Shown piece after piece: positions 6,649 to 13,761 of a stretch of DNA of 16,634 nt (position 1 is the stretch's first letter; every line of letters begins with the position of its first letter). The stretch is from Dehalococcoidia bacterium (GTDB lineage: Bacteria; Chloroflexota; Dehalococcoidia; Bin125): assembly GCA_007571275.1 (NCBI GenBank), contig RKRS01000094.1:1-16634 (forward strand). Reading direction: 5' to 3'. Below the pieces are notes generated by a model, which saw only the letters and a list, made by a program, of their open reading frames with translations, ran no database searches and was not told the origin of the DNA. The position numbers and the translations under genes are program-made.

Positions 6649-7464
6649 ATGAGCCAACGCTTGCAGAACAAAGTCGCCGTCATCACCGGTGGGACCAGCG
6701 GGATCGGCGCGGCGACGGCCGAACTCTTCGTCGCCGAGGGCGCCAGGGTCGTGCTGACTGGCCGCTCCCGTGAGAAGGGCGCGGCGCTCGCCGAGCGACT
6801 CGGACCCAATGCCATCTATCACGAGGCTGACGTGATGCGGGAGGCGGACATTCAGGCCTCCATCGACCTCGCGATCGAGCGGTTCGGCCAGCTCAACATC
6901 CTCTTCAACAACGCGGGCGGACCGACCCGCGGCGCCTTCGAGACGATCTCCAGCGAAGACATCGATTACGGGGTGCACCTGCTGCTGCGCAGCGTGATGC
7001 TGGGCATCCGCTACGCCATTGAACCGATGAAGGCGGCAGGCGGCGGCTCGATCATCAACAACTCCAGCATCGCCGGGTTGCGCTACCGACAGGGCGACCC
7101 GCTCTACTCAGCCCTGAAGGCCGCCTTGACGCACTACTCCAAGCTCGCCGGGGTCGAGCTCGGACGATACGGGATCCGTGTCAATGTGATTTCGCCGGGG
7201 GCGATCGCGACGCCGATCTTTTACGGCGGCTCAGCTCGGGCGAATACGCTCTCGGACGAGGAGAACGCCAGAAAAATGGCCAAGCTGACGGCCAACCTGG
7301 CCAAAGCGACCCCGCTACCCCGCTCCGGCTTCTCCGAGGACATCGCGGAAGCAGCGCTGTATCTCGCCAGCGACGCCGGCCGCTTCGTCAACTCCCATGA
7401 CCTCGTCGTCGACGGCGGCCGCACGTCCATGTTCAACGAGTGGTCGGACGCCGATCGTCGCTAG
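6649..7464 (+). CDS. Short-chain dehydrogenase/reductase (SDR), classical type
   Basis: This is a cytosolic NAD(P)-dependent oxidoreductase of 271 aa; the substrate is unknown. The Rossmann motif TGGTSGIG spans residues 13-20, NNAGG 87-91, and the catalytic Ser140, Tyr153 and Lys157 are in register (NNSS, then YSALK). The C-terminal NxxDLVVDGG-type motif is also present. The Asn of the usual catalytic tetrad is not found: the segment normally reading NLxG reads LLRS (112-115). The start at 6649 fits the family's N-terminus; the frame runs back to 6529 without family-like sequence. There is no Shine-Dalgarno sequence, but TATCCT ends 7 nt before the ATG, suggesting a leaderless transcript. It diverges from gcvT and converges on the amidohydrolase. 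Oxidation of a secondary alcohol to a ketone would suit the BVMO further right, but this is only inference. Confidence 0.9.
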   Translation: MSQRLQNKVAVITGGTSGIGAATAELFVAEGARVVLTGRSREKGAALAERLGPNAIYHEADVMREADIQASIDLAIERFGQLNILFNNAGGPTRGAFETISSEDIDYGVHLLLRSVMLGIRYAIEPMKAAGGGSIINNSSIAGLRYRQGDPLYSALKAALTHYSKLAGVELGRYGIRVNVISPGAIATPIFYGGSARANTLSDEENARKMAKLTANLAKATPLPRSGFSEDIAEAALYLASDAGRFVNSHDLVVDGGRTSMFNEWSDADRR

Positions 7465-7487
7465 CCGTGAGCTGTCAGTTCGCGGGC

Positions 7488-8339
7488 TCAGGCCGCTCCC
7501 GGCGACCAGCCGTATATCCGTTGCAGGGTTCCGCCCATCAGCGCTGCGCGTTCTGACTCGGAAAGCTGGTCGGTGAGACGGAACGCCTCGACGCCCTGTT
7601 CGTAGTTGAGCAGGTTGACCGCTCGGGTCCAGTCGGTGCCCCACATACAGCGCTCGAACCCAAACGCTGCGAACAACTTGCCCAACGGTTCCCAGATGTC
7701 GGGATAGGGGAACGGCTCGTGCGACAACGTACAGGCGCCGGAGATCTTGATCGCCACGTGCTCGAACTCAGCCAGCGAGGCGACCTCATCGAGCGCAGCC
7801 CACGGCTCTGCGGGCGGTGGCGGGTCGAACGGTTGGGCCAGGCCAACGTGGTCAATCACGAGCTGCGTATTCGGGTGGCGTCGCGCGAATTCACGGAAGA
7901 GCGGCAGGTTACCGGAACAGAGCACATTGACCGGCGCCCCGGCTCGGGCTCCCGCTTCGAGGATGCGATCGACGCCGCGATCATCGGCGGTCAGACTCTC
8001 GTAACTGAGCATCACGCGCGCGCCCACCACTCCGGGTCGCGCCGTCCACTCCGCCACTTCGTCCGCAACTGTCTCCGAGCGTGGGTCAAACGGCTTGATC
8101 AGACCGAACCGATCCGGGTACCGGTCGTAGACCGAGAGCACATAGCTGGGGTCGTAGCCATAGATCGTGAACGGCGAGATCAGCAACGCGCCGTCGACGC
8201 TGACGGCGTCCATCGCCTGCACCATGTCGTCGCCGGTCACCTCGTCGGGTCCGGTCAGGAACGAGCGCCAGGGCTTCTCCGGCGTATTGCGCTCGTAGGC
8301 ATGAACCTGGCAGTCAATGATCGGGGTACGGTTCGGCAT
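7488..8339 (-). CDS. Amidohydrolase-2 family metal-dependent hydrolase (TIM barrel)
   Basis: The 283-aa protein belongs to the amidohydrolase_2 (PF04909-type) group, which includes lactonases, decarboxylases and other TIM-barrel hydrolases. The N-terminal strand reads IIDCQVHAYE: the family's DxHxH metal motif becomes D9-x-Q11-x-H13, with Gln in place of the first His. Further matches are VIDHVGL (His164) and MWGTDW, whose Asp236 is the conserved catalytic aspartate at strand 8. The start ATG at 8339 has GGAG 5 nt upstream on the minus strand. The substrate cannot be assigned; lactone or ester hydrolysis and beta-resorcylate-type decarboxylation are both known in the superfamily. It ends 23 bp from the SDR stop (convergent) and diverges from the crotonase. 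Confidence 0.85.
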   Translation of the reverse strand: MPNRTPIIDCQVHAYERNTPEKPWRSFLTGPDEVTGDDMVQAMDAVSVDGALLISPFTIYGYDPSYVLSVYDRYPDRFGLIKPFDPRSETVADEVAEWTARPGVVGARVMLSYESLTADDRGVDRILEAGARAGAPVNVLCSGNLPLFREFARRHPNTQLVIDHVGLAQPFDPPPPAEPWAALDEVASLAEFEHVAIKISGACTLSHEPFPYPDIWEPLGKLFAAFGFERCMWGTDWTRAVNLLNYEQGVEAFRLTDQLSESERAALMGGTLQRIYGWSPGAA

Positions 8340-8397
8340 ATCTACTCCAGCTGACTCGATTCGGGCTGATCACAGCGAGCGCGGATTGTCCGTTCGA

Positions 8398-8403
8398 AGT
8401 CTA
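8398..8403 (-). promoter_or_regulatory. Candidate -10 element (TAGACT) for the amidohydrolase
   Basis: TAGACT on the minus strand (8403-8398) would start transcription near 8391, about 52 nt before the ATG at 8339. The identical hexamer precedes the esterase and BVMO genes. No recognisable -35 hexamer lies upstream. Confidence 0.3.
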
Positions 8404-8448
8404 GGAGAGCGAAGCGACGCGCTATCTGTCCCGGAAGCCGCGCCGTGA

Positions 8449-8454
8449 TAGCGT
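8449..8454 (+). promoter_or_regulatory. Candidate -10 element (TAGCGT) for the crotonase
   Basis: TAGCGT would start transcription near 8461, giving a 20-nt leader that contains the strong ribosome binding site at 8466-8473. It belongs to the TAGNNT pattern seen before other genes here. No -35 match was found. Confidence 0.3.
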
Positions 8455-8480
8455 TCTGTCCCGATGGAGGAGGCCGCGTG

Positions 8481-9338
8481 ATGACTGAACCTGACACGAG
8501 CGCCTGGAAACGCACCCCTGACGGCATCGCGATCCCACCACCGTCGTCCGACGATGTCCGCTATGAAGCCGCTGACGGGATCGCGCGGATTACGCTCAAT
8601 CGCCCCAGCGTGTTGAACGCGATCAATCGGAACGTCATGCGACTGCTCGCCGCTGCGCTCGATCAGGCTGAGTCCGATGAGGATGTACGGGCCGTCATCC
8701 TGACCGGGGCGGGACGCGCCTTCTCGGCCGGCGGTGATATGTGGGCCTCGCTGTATCCGGATGATGACCCCGCGCCGAACGCGCTCGATGTGCAGATGCG
8801 CATCTGGTCCTTCCCCAAGCCCGTGATTGCGGTGGTACGTGGTCACGCTGTGGGACAGGGCTGCGAGTTGGCGGGGGTGTGCGACTTCACCATCGCGGCT
8901 GAGAACGCCCGATTCGGTGAGATTCAAATCCGCCACGGATTTGGCATTCCGGTTCTGATTACGCCGTTCCTGACCAGCCAGAAGCAAGCCAAAGAGATCC
9001 TGATGCTCGGCGAAGTGATTGAGGCGGAAGACGCGCTGCGTATGGGCCTGGTGAACCGCGTCGTCCCCAACGACCAGCTCGATGACGCGGCTCAGGCAAT
9101 GGCGAGCAAGCTGGCCTCACTGCCGCCGGCGGTGGTGCGTCTAAATAAACGCCTGGTCAATCTTGTCTATGAGCAGATGGGACTGATCGAGGCCGTGCGC
9201 TACCGCGACAACGATAGCCTGCGCACGTTGCTGGAGGCGGAAGACACTGTCGGCGCAGCGCGTCAGCGAATCCGCGAGGAACAAGGCTGGGCGGCGTTTA
9301 AGCGCGAGCGTGACCGCGGCTACGCAGAATCGGCGTAG
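8481..9338 (+). CDS. Enoyl-CoA hydratase/isomerase (crotonase) family protein
   Basis: This 285-aa protein has the crotonase fold, which binds acyl-CoA thioesters and stabilises an enolate in an oxyanion hole. The N-terminal strand motif ITLNRPSVLNAIN (residues 37-49) and the oxyanion-hole segments AFSAGGDM (80-87) and GHAVGQGCELA (121-131) are clear. Glu129 matches the first catalytic Glu of rat mitochondrial hydratase (Glu144). The position of the second, Glu164, holds Gln149 (FGEIQIRHG), and the following GAGGTQ-type loop reads GIPVLI. Classical hydratase activity is therefore doubtful; an isomerase, hydrolase, lyase or variant hydratase is possible. The start at 8481 is fixed by GGAGGAGG at 8466-8473, 7 nt upstream; the ATG at 8445 lies before this site. 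The first 20 residues are a polar extension. It converges on the MetE-like gene with a 5-bp gap. Confidence 0.88.
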   Translation: MTEPDTSAWKRTPDGIAIPPPSSDDVRYEAADGIARITLNRPSVLNAINRNVMRLLAAALDQAESDEDVRAVILTGAGRAFSAGGDMWASLYPDDDPAPNALDVQMRIWSFPKPVIAVVRGHAVGQGCELAGVCDFTIAAENARFGEIQIRHGFGIPVLITPFLTSQKQAKEILMLGEVIEAEDALRMGLVNRVVPNDQLDDAAQAMASKLASLPPAVVRLNKRLVNLVYEQMGLIEAVRYRDNDSLRTLLEAEDTVGAARQRIREEQGWAAFKRERDRGYAESA

Positions 9339-9343
9339 CCAGA

Positions 9344-10384
9344 TCAGATCGGCGCGGAGACGTTCGCGTGCAGCTCGAGCAGGTCAGGAATCGTCTCGGC
9401 CGGACGGCGGCCGAAGCCGCACTCAGTGGCGACGCCGAAGTCGGTGACAAACTCTCGCGCGGCCGCGATTCTGGCCTCGGTACCCTCAACGCCGTCGGTG
9501 ATGTGAACCAGGCCGAGATAGCACTCAGTTGAGGGTTGCAGTCGAAGCTCGCTCAGCGGAGCGAAGTAGGCCGCGTCGCCGCGGTCGCGCGGGACCGGCA
9601 TATGCATCCAATTGACCGTTCGACTCACGCCCTCGCAAACGCCATTGGCGACGGCCACCAGCTTGGTCGTGTCGACAGGCTCGATGAAATGTCGATGGTT
9701 AACATCGCCATAGCAGAGGTGGTAACCCAGCTCGACAGCTTCGGGCACGTAATCGCCAATCCTGACCAGGCGCTCCCGGATGTCGCGCTGTGGGTCGCTG
9801 AGGAACGACTCCAGCAGACCCTCCAGGATGGAAAACTCGACGGCCGTGTCCCACTGGACCGCCAGTTCGTCGGCGGGAACGATCTCCAGAATGCCGTCAA
9901 GCTCTTCCAGCAGCTTGCGCTCATAGGCCTGTTCGACGGCTTCCTGATCGCGGGGAATGAAACGGATATGGACAACGGCCAGCGGTGTGGGCAGGCAGAC
10001 CTGAAACCTGACGCGCTCAGCGATCACGCCCTCACGCTTGAGCCGCGAGAAGACAGCGTAGGACTCGATGGCGGCGTCGCGGTAGCCGAGATCGGGGAAG
10101 ACGATGTCGTCGCCCGATGCGCCGCTGCGCAGCTGGAGCCTGGCCCCAAAGGGGCCGGCCGGCTCATCCGCCGATTCGAACTGGGGCACTTCAACCAGCA
10201 AGGGAAACTGCCACTGGATCCAGTTGGTCCTGATCCCGGTCTCGCCATCGGGTATCCGACGCAGATGGTTCCCGAGCTTGGCAGCGACCGTGCGGAACAC
10301 GGTCTCACTGTCAGCCAGGGGCACACTGCCAACGAGGTGCGCAGCATAGGGTCTGCCCTCCGGGGACTCAGCAGAGGTGGTCAC
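9344..10384 (-). CDS. MetE/UROD-like TIM-barrel protein, function unknown
   Basis: The 346-aa protein resembles the C-terminal catalytic barrel of cobalamin-independent methionine synthase and uroporphyrinogen decarboxylase-like proteins, but is neither. It opens with HLVGSVPLAD, like the xTVGSFPR strand of MetE. YHLCYGDVNHRHF (His222, Cys224) and ECGFGRRP (Cys322) match in order and spacing the His-x-Cys and late Cys of the MetE zinc site. It lacks the MetE N-terminal domain. The start is GTG at 10384, set by GGGAGGAG at 10392-10399, 7 nt upstream; the ATG at 10435 has no such site and adds 17 residues including the region encoding it. A zinc-dependent methyl or thiol transfer is a reasonable guess, but no substrate can be named. 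It diverges from the Rieske-fusion gene. Confidence 0.72.
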   Translation of the reverse strand: MTTSAESPEGRPYAAHLVGSVPLADSETVFRTVAAKLGNHLRRIPDGETGIRTNWIQWQFPLLVEVPQFESADEPAGPFGARLQLRSGASGDDIVFPDLGYRDAAIESYAVFSRLKREGVIAERVRFQVCLPTPLAVVHIRFIPRDQEAVEQAYERKLLEELDGILEIVPADELAVQWDTAVEFSILEGLLESFLSDPQRDIRERLVRIGDYVPEAVELGYHLCYGDVNHRHFIEPVDTTKLVAVANGVCEGVSRTVNWMHMPVPRDRGDAAYFAPLSELRLQPSTECYLGLVHITDGVEGTEARIAAAREFVTDFGVATECGFGRRPAETIPDLLELHANVSAPI

Positions 10385-10391
10385 AGCGAGT

Positions 10392-10399
10392 CTCCTCCC
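10392..10399 (-). promoter_or_regulatory. Ribosome binding site deciding the GTG start at 10384
   Basis: GGGAGGAG on the minus strand is a near-perfect anti-Shine-Dalgarno match, with a 7-nt spacer to GTG at 10384. It lies inside the longer open frame that starts at ATG 10435, so it argues that the upstream ATG is not the start. Confidence 0.7.
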
Positions 10400-10453
10400 A
10401 TGCAGACGCACAGCGCCAGAGCGATATGCCTCCATGAACCGAACCGAGCATTA

Positions 10454-10459
10454 ACCCTA
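10454..10459 (-). promoter_or_regulatory. Candidate -10 element (TAGGGT) for the MetE-like gene
   Basis: TAGGGT on the minus strand (10459-10454) would start transcription near 10447, about 62 nt before the GTG. It faces away from the candidate -10 of the Rieske gene at 10500. No clear -35 hexamer was seen. Confidence 0.28.
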
Positions 10460-10465
10460 TCGTCG

Positions 10466-10480
10466 GCAGCCAGCGGCTGC
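10466..10480. promoter_or_regulatory. Inverted repeat between two divergent promoters
   Basis: GCAGCC and GGCTGC are perfect 6-bp inverted copies around AGC. The repeat lies between the outward-facing candidate -10 elements at 10454-10459 (minus) and 10500-10505 (plus), where both -35 regions would be. This is a good site for a shared operator, though only symmetry and position support it. Confidence 0.35.
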
Positions 10481-10499
10481 AGTGTGGATCGCGCGACGA

Positions 10500-10505
10500 T
10501 AGCCT
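10500..10505 (+). promoter_or_regulatory. Candidate -10 element (TAGCCT) for the Rieske-fusion gene
   Basis: TAGCCT would start transcription near 10512, leaving a leader of about 21 nt with the AGGAGG ribosome binding site at 10521-10526, 6 nt before the ATG. It matches the TAGNNT pattern of other genes in the window. Confidence 0.3.
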
Positions 10506-10532
10506 TGACGCTGAGAGCACAGGAGGCCCGAC

Positions 10533-12245
10533 ATGAACGCCACCGTCCGCGTTTGCACGCTTGAAGAATTGCAGCATGACGGGGTGCGCGTCGTTTCGAC
10601 CGGACAGCGCACGGCCGCCGTGTTCTGGCATCGCGACGAGGTCTTCGCGGTCGACAATCGCTGTCCGCACATGGGCTTCCCGCTCAGCCAGGGCACTGTG
10701 GCGGACGGCATCCTGACCTGTCACTGGCACCATGCCAAGTTTGACCTCTCGGGCGGTTGCGCCTTCGATCTGTTCGCGGATGATGTGGCTGCGTTCCGCG
10801 CGGAAGTGCGCGACGGCGTCGTCTGGCTCGATCCCGAGCCACAGGAGGAAGAGGCGATCGCCCATTGTCGCCGCAAGCTCAGCGAGGGGCTGGAGCAGAA
10901 CCTGCGACTGGTGATCGCCAAATCAGTGATCGGTCTCTGCGAGGCGGGTCGAGAAGATCTGGTGCTGTCTGAGGCCGCTCGCTTTGGGGTCAAGAATCGC
11001 GCGGCTGGCTGGTCGAGCGGACTCTCGATTCTCACGGCGATGGCCAACGTTCAACAGCATCTCGCTCCCGCTGACCGACCGCGCGCGCTCTATCAGGGCG
11101 TCGTGCACGTCGCCCGCAGCGTGCAGGGTCAACCGCCGGACTTCGACATCGCGCCACTCGAAACCGACGAACAGCGGCCCGAGCAATTCCGCACCTGGTT
11201 CCGTCGCTTCGCCGAGGTGCGCTCGCGCGACGCCGCCGAGCGTTGCCTGCGCACCGCGGCCGTCGCTGGCCTGGACAACGCACAGCTCGCCGATCTGCTC
11301 TTCGCCGCATCGACCGATCACACGTTCATGGACGTCGGTCACACGCTCGACTTCGCCAATAAAGCCTGCGAGCTGCTCGACTCGATCGGCTGGGAGGAAG
11401 CGCCCGACATTCTCAGCTCGGTCATTCCGACGATTACCGGCGCTCAACGGATGGAGGAAACCTCGGCCTGGCAACATCCGGTCGACTTGCCCCAATTGCT
11501 CGATGAAGCGGGCGAGGCGTTGGACGAGGCGCTGGCCGTGGGTGGCGAACGCAACGAATCGTGGGACGAGCACCGCGCAGTGGCGGAGTCGATCCTCGAT
11601 GATCCGCCCAATCGCTCACTACACCGGATCGTCGCCGCCGCCCGCGCCGGCGCGCCGCTGGGCGAGCTCAGCCTGACCGTGGCCTACGCCGCCGCGCGGC
11701 GACCGTTGCACTTCCATATCTCCAACGAGTTCGGCGACTGGAACACTGTTCACCACACCTTCACCTACACCAATGCCGTCGACCGCGCGATGCAGCGCGC
11801 CCCGTCGCGAGAGCTGGCGCGCGGGATTCTCGACGGCGCCGCTTCCGTATACCTCGAGCGCTTCCTCAACATGCCGCGTCAGCCGCGACCGGAGCCGAAT
11901 GGCGGGGCGACCTCGAGCGACGACCTGTTGGAGCGCTTCGACCGTCAACAGCAGGTCGATGAGACGGCGCAATCCGTCGCCGACCTGCTCGCCAGCGGTC
12001 AGCAGGAAGCGGTGGCGCAAACGCTCGGTACGGCGCTCCTGCGCGAAGACGCCGGATTCCACTCGTTCCAGATATACGACGCGGCGCTCCAGCTCGTCGA
12101 GCGTTTCCAGGGGCGACCCGAGGCCGACGACGTTCTGATCGGCGCGAGCCGCTTCCTCACCGCCCATGCGCCGACGGTGCGCTCAATGGGTCAGACCTAC
12201 GAGACGGCCGCACGTCTGCACCGCGGCGAGGCCTTACACGCCTAA
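10533..12245 (+). CDS. Rieske [2Fe-2S] domain fused to a large uncharacterised helical His-rich domain
   Basis: The 570-aa protein begins with a NirD/ferredoxin-type Rieske domain (about residues 5-100). Cluster ligands are Cys44 and His46 in CPHMGFPLSQG and Cys63 and His66 in TCHWHHAKFDLSGG. The remaining 450 or so residues match no family I recognise. They read as mostly alpha-helical, Ala/Leu-rich, with three copies of H-[ST]-[FL]-x-[FYI]-x-[ND]-x-[AV] at 270-278, 408-416 and 510-518, and further His at 192, 263, 393, 395 and 407. The length is far above a stand-alone Rieske ferredoxin, and the C-terminal part does not resemble the SRPBCC catalytic domain of ring-hydroxylating oxygenases. 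There is no signal peptide or membrane segment, so it is probably cytosolic. AGGAGG at 10521-10526 fixes the start. A His-liganded metal oxygenase fed by its own Rieske domain is inference. Confidence 0.85.
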   Translation: MNATVRVCTLEELQHDGVRVVSTGQRTAAVFWHRDEVFAVDNRCPHMGFPLSQGTVADGILTCHWHHAKFDLSGGCAFDLFADDVAAFRAEVRDGVVWLDPEPQEEEAIAHCRRKLSEGLEQNLRLVIAKSVIGLCEAGREDLVLSEAARFGVKNRAAGWSSGLSILTAMANVQQHLAPADRPRALYQGVVHVARSVQGQPPDFDIAPLETDEQRPEQFRTWFRRFAEVRSRDAAERCLRTAAVAGLDNAQLADLLFAASTDHTFMDVGHTLDFANKACELLDSIGWEEAPDILSSVIPTITGAQRMEETSAWQHPVDLPQLLDEAGEALDEALAVGGERNESWDEHRAVAESILDDPPNRSLHRIVAAARAGAPLGELSLTVAYAAARRPLHFHISNEFGDWNTVHHTFTYTNAVDRAMQRAPSRELARGILDGAASVYLERFLNMPRQPRPEPNGGATSSDDLLERFDRQQQVDETAQSVADLLASGQQEAVAQTLGTALLREDAGFHSFQIYDAALQLVERFQGRPEADDVLIGASRFLTAHAPTVRSMGQTYETAARLHRGEALHA

Positions 12246-12302
12246 TCCCTCATCCGCGACTTGGGCCAAGCCCGATATCCACCGACGCCCTACGGTAGAC
12301 GC

Positions 12303-13712
12303 ATGCTCCGTCGCACCGTCCAGATGCTGGATCCACGACCCAACGTCGCCCAGCGTCGACTGCTGCTCTTCGTTCGACCGGTCCAGGAATTCATCCAGAC
12401 CGAGAGCGCCAGCGCGGTCCTGCTGATCCTCGCCGCCGCCATCGCGCTGATCTGGGCCAACTCGCCCTGGCATGACTCCTACGAACGACTGCTCGAGGCC
12501 AACATCAGCATCGACCTCGCCATCTGGGCGGTCGAGGGCTCGCTCCACTTCTGGATCAACGAAGTGGCGATGGTGCTCTTCTTCTTCGTCATCGGGCTGG
12601 AAATCAAGCGTGAAATCACGATCGGCGAACTCTCCGATCCGCGCGTGATGGCCGCGCCGATCGCCGGCGCGATCGGCGGCATGTTGCTGCCGCTCGCCCT
12701 CTTCCTGGTCATCGCGCAAGACGCCGACACACGACACGGATGGGCCATCCCGATGGCCACCGACGTCGCCTTCGCGCTCGGCATCGCCACGCTCTTCGCC
12801 TCGCGCGTCCCGCTCGGGTTGCGGGCGATGCTGCTCACCTTCGTGATCGTCGACGACATCGGCACCGTCTTCGTCGTCGCCGTATTCTACTCCAGCGAGA
12901 TCCAGACCCTGCAAGTCCTGCTCACTGTCGCCCTGGTCGTCTCGATGCTCATCCTCTACCGACTCGGCGCTCGCAACATGCTCATCTTCGCGGTCATCGG
13001 GCTTGTCGCCTGGGGCGCGATCCTCAAGTCGGGCATCCACCCGACCACGCTGGGCGCGCTACTCGGCTTTCTCACTCCCTGGCGACCGCCCGTCTCACTC
13101 GACGGATTCGTGCGCAGCGCCCGACGCCTGCTCGACCGCTTCAGCAGCGGCGGCCGCTCGCCACAGACCCAGCTCGGACACGACCAGGTCGTCGGCGCGC
13201 TGCTCAGCCTCAGCGACCTGAGCAGCAAGGCGGTGCCCCACGTCGACCGACTCGAACACCAGTTGCATCCCTGGGTCGCCTATCTGATCATCCCCGCCTT
13301 CGCGCTTGCCAACGCCGGCGTCCACTTCGACGCGCAAGGCGTCAGCGACGCCTTCTCCAGCAGCGTCACCTGGGCGATCATCGTCGGACTGGTGGTCGGC
13401 AAACCGCTCGGACTGGTCTTGTTCACCTGGAGCGCGATCCAACTCGGCGCTCAACGACCGCAAGGCGTCACCTGGCAGGGCATTTTCGCGATCGGACTGG
13501 TCGCCGGCATCGGCTTCACCATCGCCCTGTTCGTCGCCGACCTCGCTTACACCGACCCGACGCTGCTGCGCAACAGCAAGATTGGTATTCTGGCCGCCTT
13601 CGTCGTCGCCGGACCGCTCGGCTACCTCGCCTTCCAGCTCTTACCGCTGATCCCGGCCGACCAGCGCCGTCTCTCACGGCAACAGCTGACCAACATCAGC
13701 GCCGAGCACTAG
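12303..13712 (+). CDS. nhaA: Na+/H+ antiporter NhaA
   Basis: This inner-membrane antiporter exports Na+ (or Li+) in exchange for H+. About eleven to twelve hydrophobic segments lie between residue 36 and 450. The ion-binding Asp pair is Asp184-Asp185 in VDDIGTVFVVAVFY (Asp163/Asp164 of E. coli), Asp154 lies in MATDVAFALG (E. coli Asp133), and Lys367 in GKPLGLVLFTW matches E. coli Lys300. At 469 aa it is longer than the E. coli protein (388), mainly through a basic cytoplasmic loop at about 262-320 and the C-terminal tail. The start is uncertain: ATG 12303 is preferred, TTG 12261 is an upstream in-frame option, and ATG 12324 also precedes the first membrane helix. No Shine-Dalgarno sequence precedes any of them. 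The gene lies 57 bp after the Rieske-fusion gene. Confidence 0.93.
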   Translation: MLRRTVQMLDPRPNVAQRRLLLFVRPVQEFIQTESASAVLLILAAAIALIWANSPWHDSYERLLEANISIDLAIWAVEGSLHFWINEVAMVLFFFVIGLEIKREITIGELSDPRVMAAPIAGAIGGMLLPLALFLVIAQDADTRHGWAIPMATDVAFALGIATLFASRVPLGLRAMLLTFVIVDDIGTVFVVAVFYSSEIQTLQVLLTVALVVSMLILYRLGARNMLIFAVIGLVAWGAILKSGIHPTTLGALLGFLTPWRPPVSLDGFVRSARRLLDRFSSGGRSPQTQLGHDQVVGALLSLSDLSSKAVPHVDRLEHQLHPWVAYLIIPAFALANAGVHFDAQGVSDAFSSSVTWAIIVGLVVGKPLGLVLFTWSAIQLGAQRPQGVTWQGIFAIGLVAGIGFTIALFVADLAYTDPTLLRNSKIGILAAFVVAGPLGYLAFQLLPLIPADQRRLSRQQLTNISAEH

Positions 13713-13755
13713 CCGCTCTCTGTCTGCGATATTCCCCAACAAGCGAGCGGAGACG

Positions 13756-13761
13756 TAGACT
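13756..13761 (+). promoter_or_regulatory. Candidate -10 element (TAGACT) for the esterase
   Basis: TAGACT would start transcription near 13768, within the inverted repeat at 13762-13777 and about 38 nt before the ATG at 13806. The same hexamer precedes the amidohydrolase and BVMO genes. The -35 region shows no consensus match. Confidence 0.35.

Noticed and set aside
9536..10564. 342-codon open frame on the plus strand opposite the MetE-like gene
   Set aside because: It overlaps the MetE-like gene and the start of the Rieske-fusion gene, lacks a ribosome binding site and shows no recognisable domain, so it is a shadow frame.
12260..12273. Short GC hairpin (GGGC-CAA-GCCC) between the Rieske-fusion gene and nhaA as a terminator
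   Set aside because: The stem is four base pairs and no T-tract follows, so it does not support an intrinsic terminator.
12296..12301. TAGACG as a -10 element for nhaA
   Set aside because: It ends one base before the preferred ATG at 12303, too close to serve that start. It would only make sense if translation begins at ATG 12324.
12234..13040. 268-codon acidic open frame on the minus strand opposite nhaA
   Set aside because: Its extreme Asp/Glu/Gln/His content is what the reverse complement of membrane-helix codons produces. NhaA on the plus strand explains the region fully.
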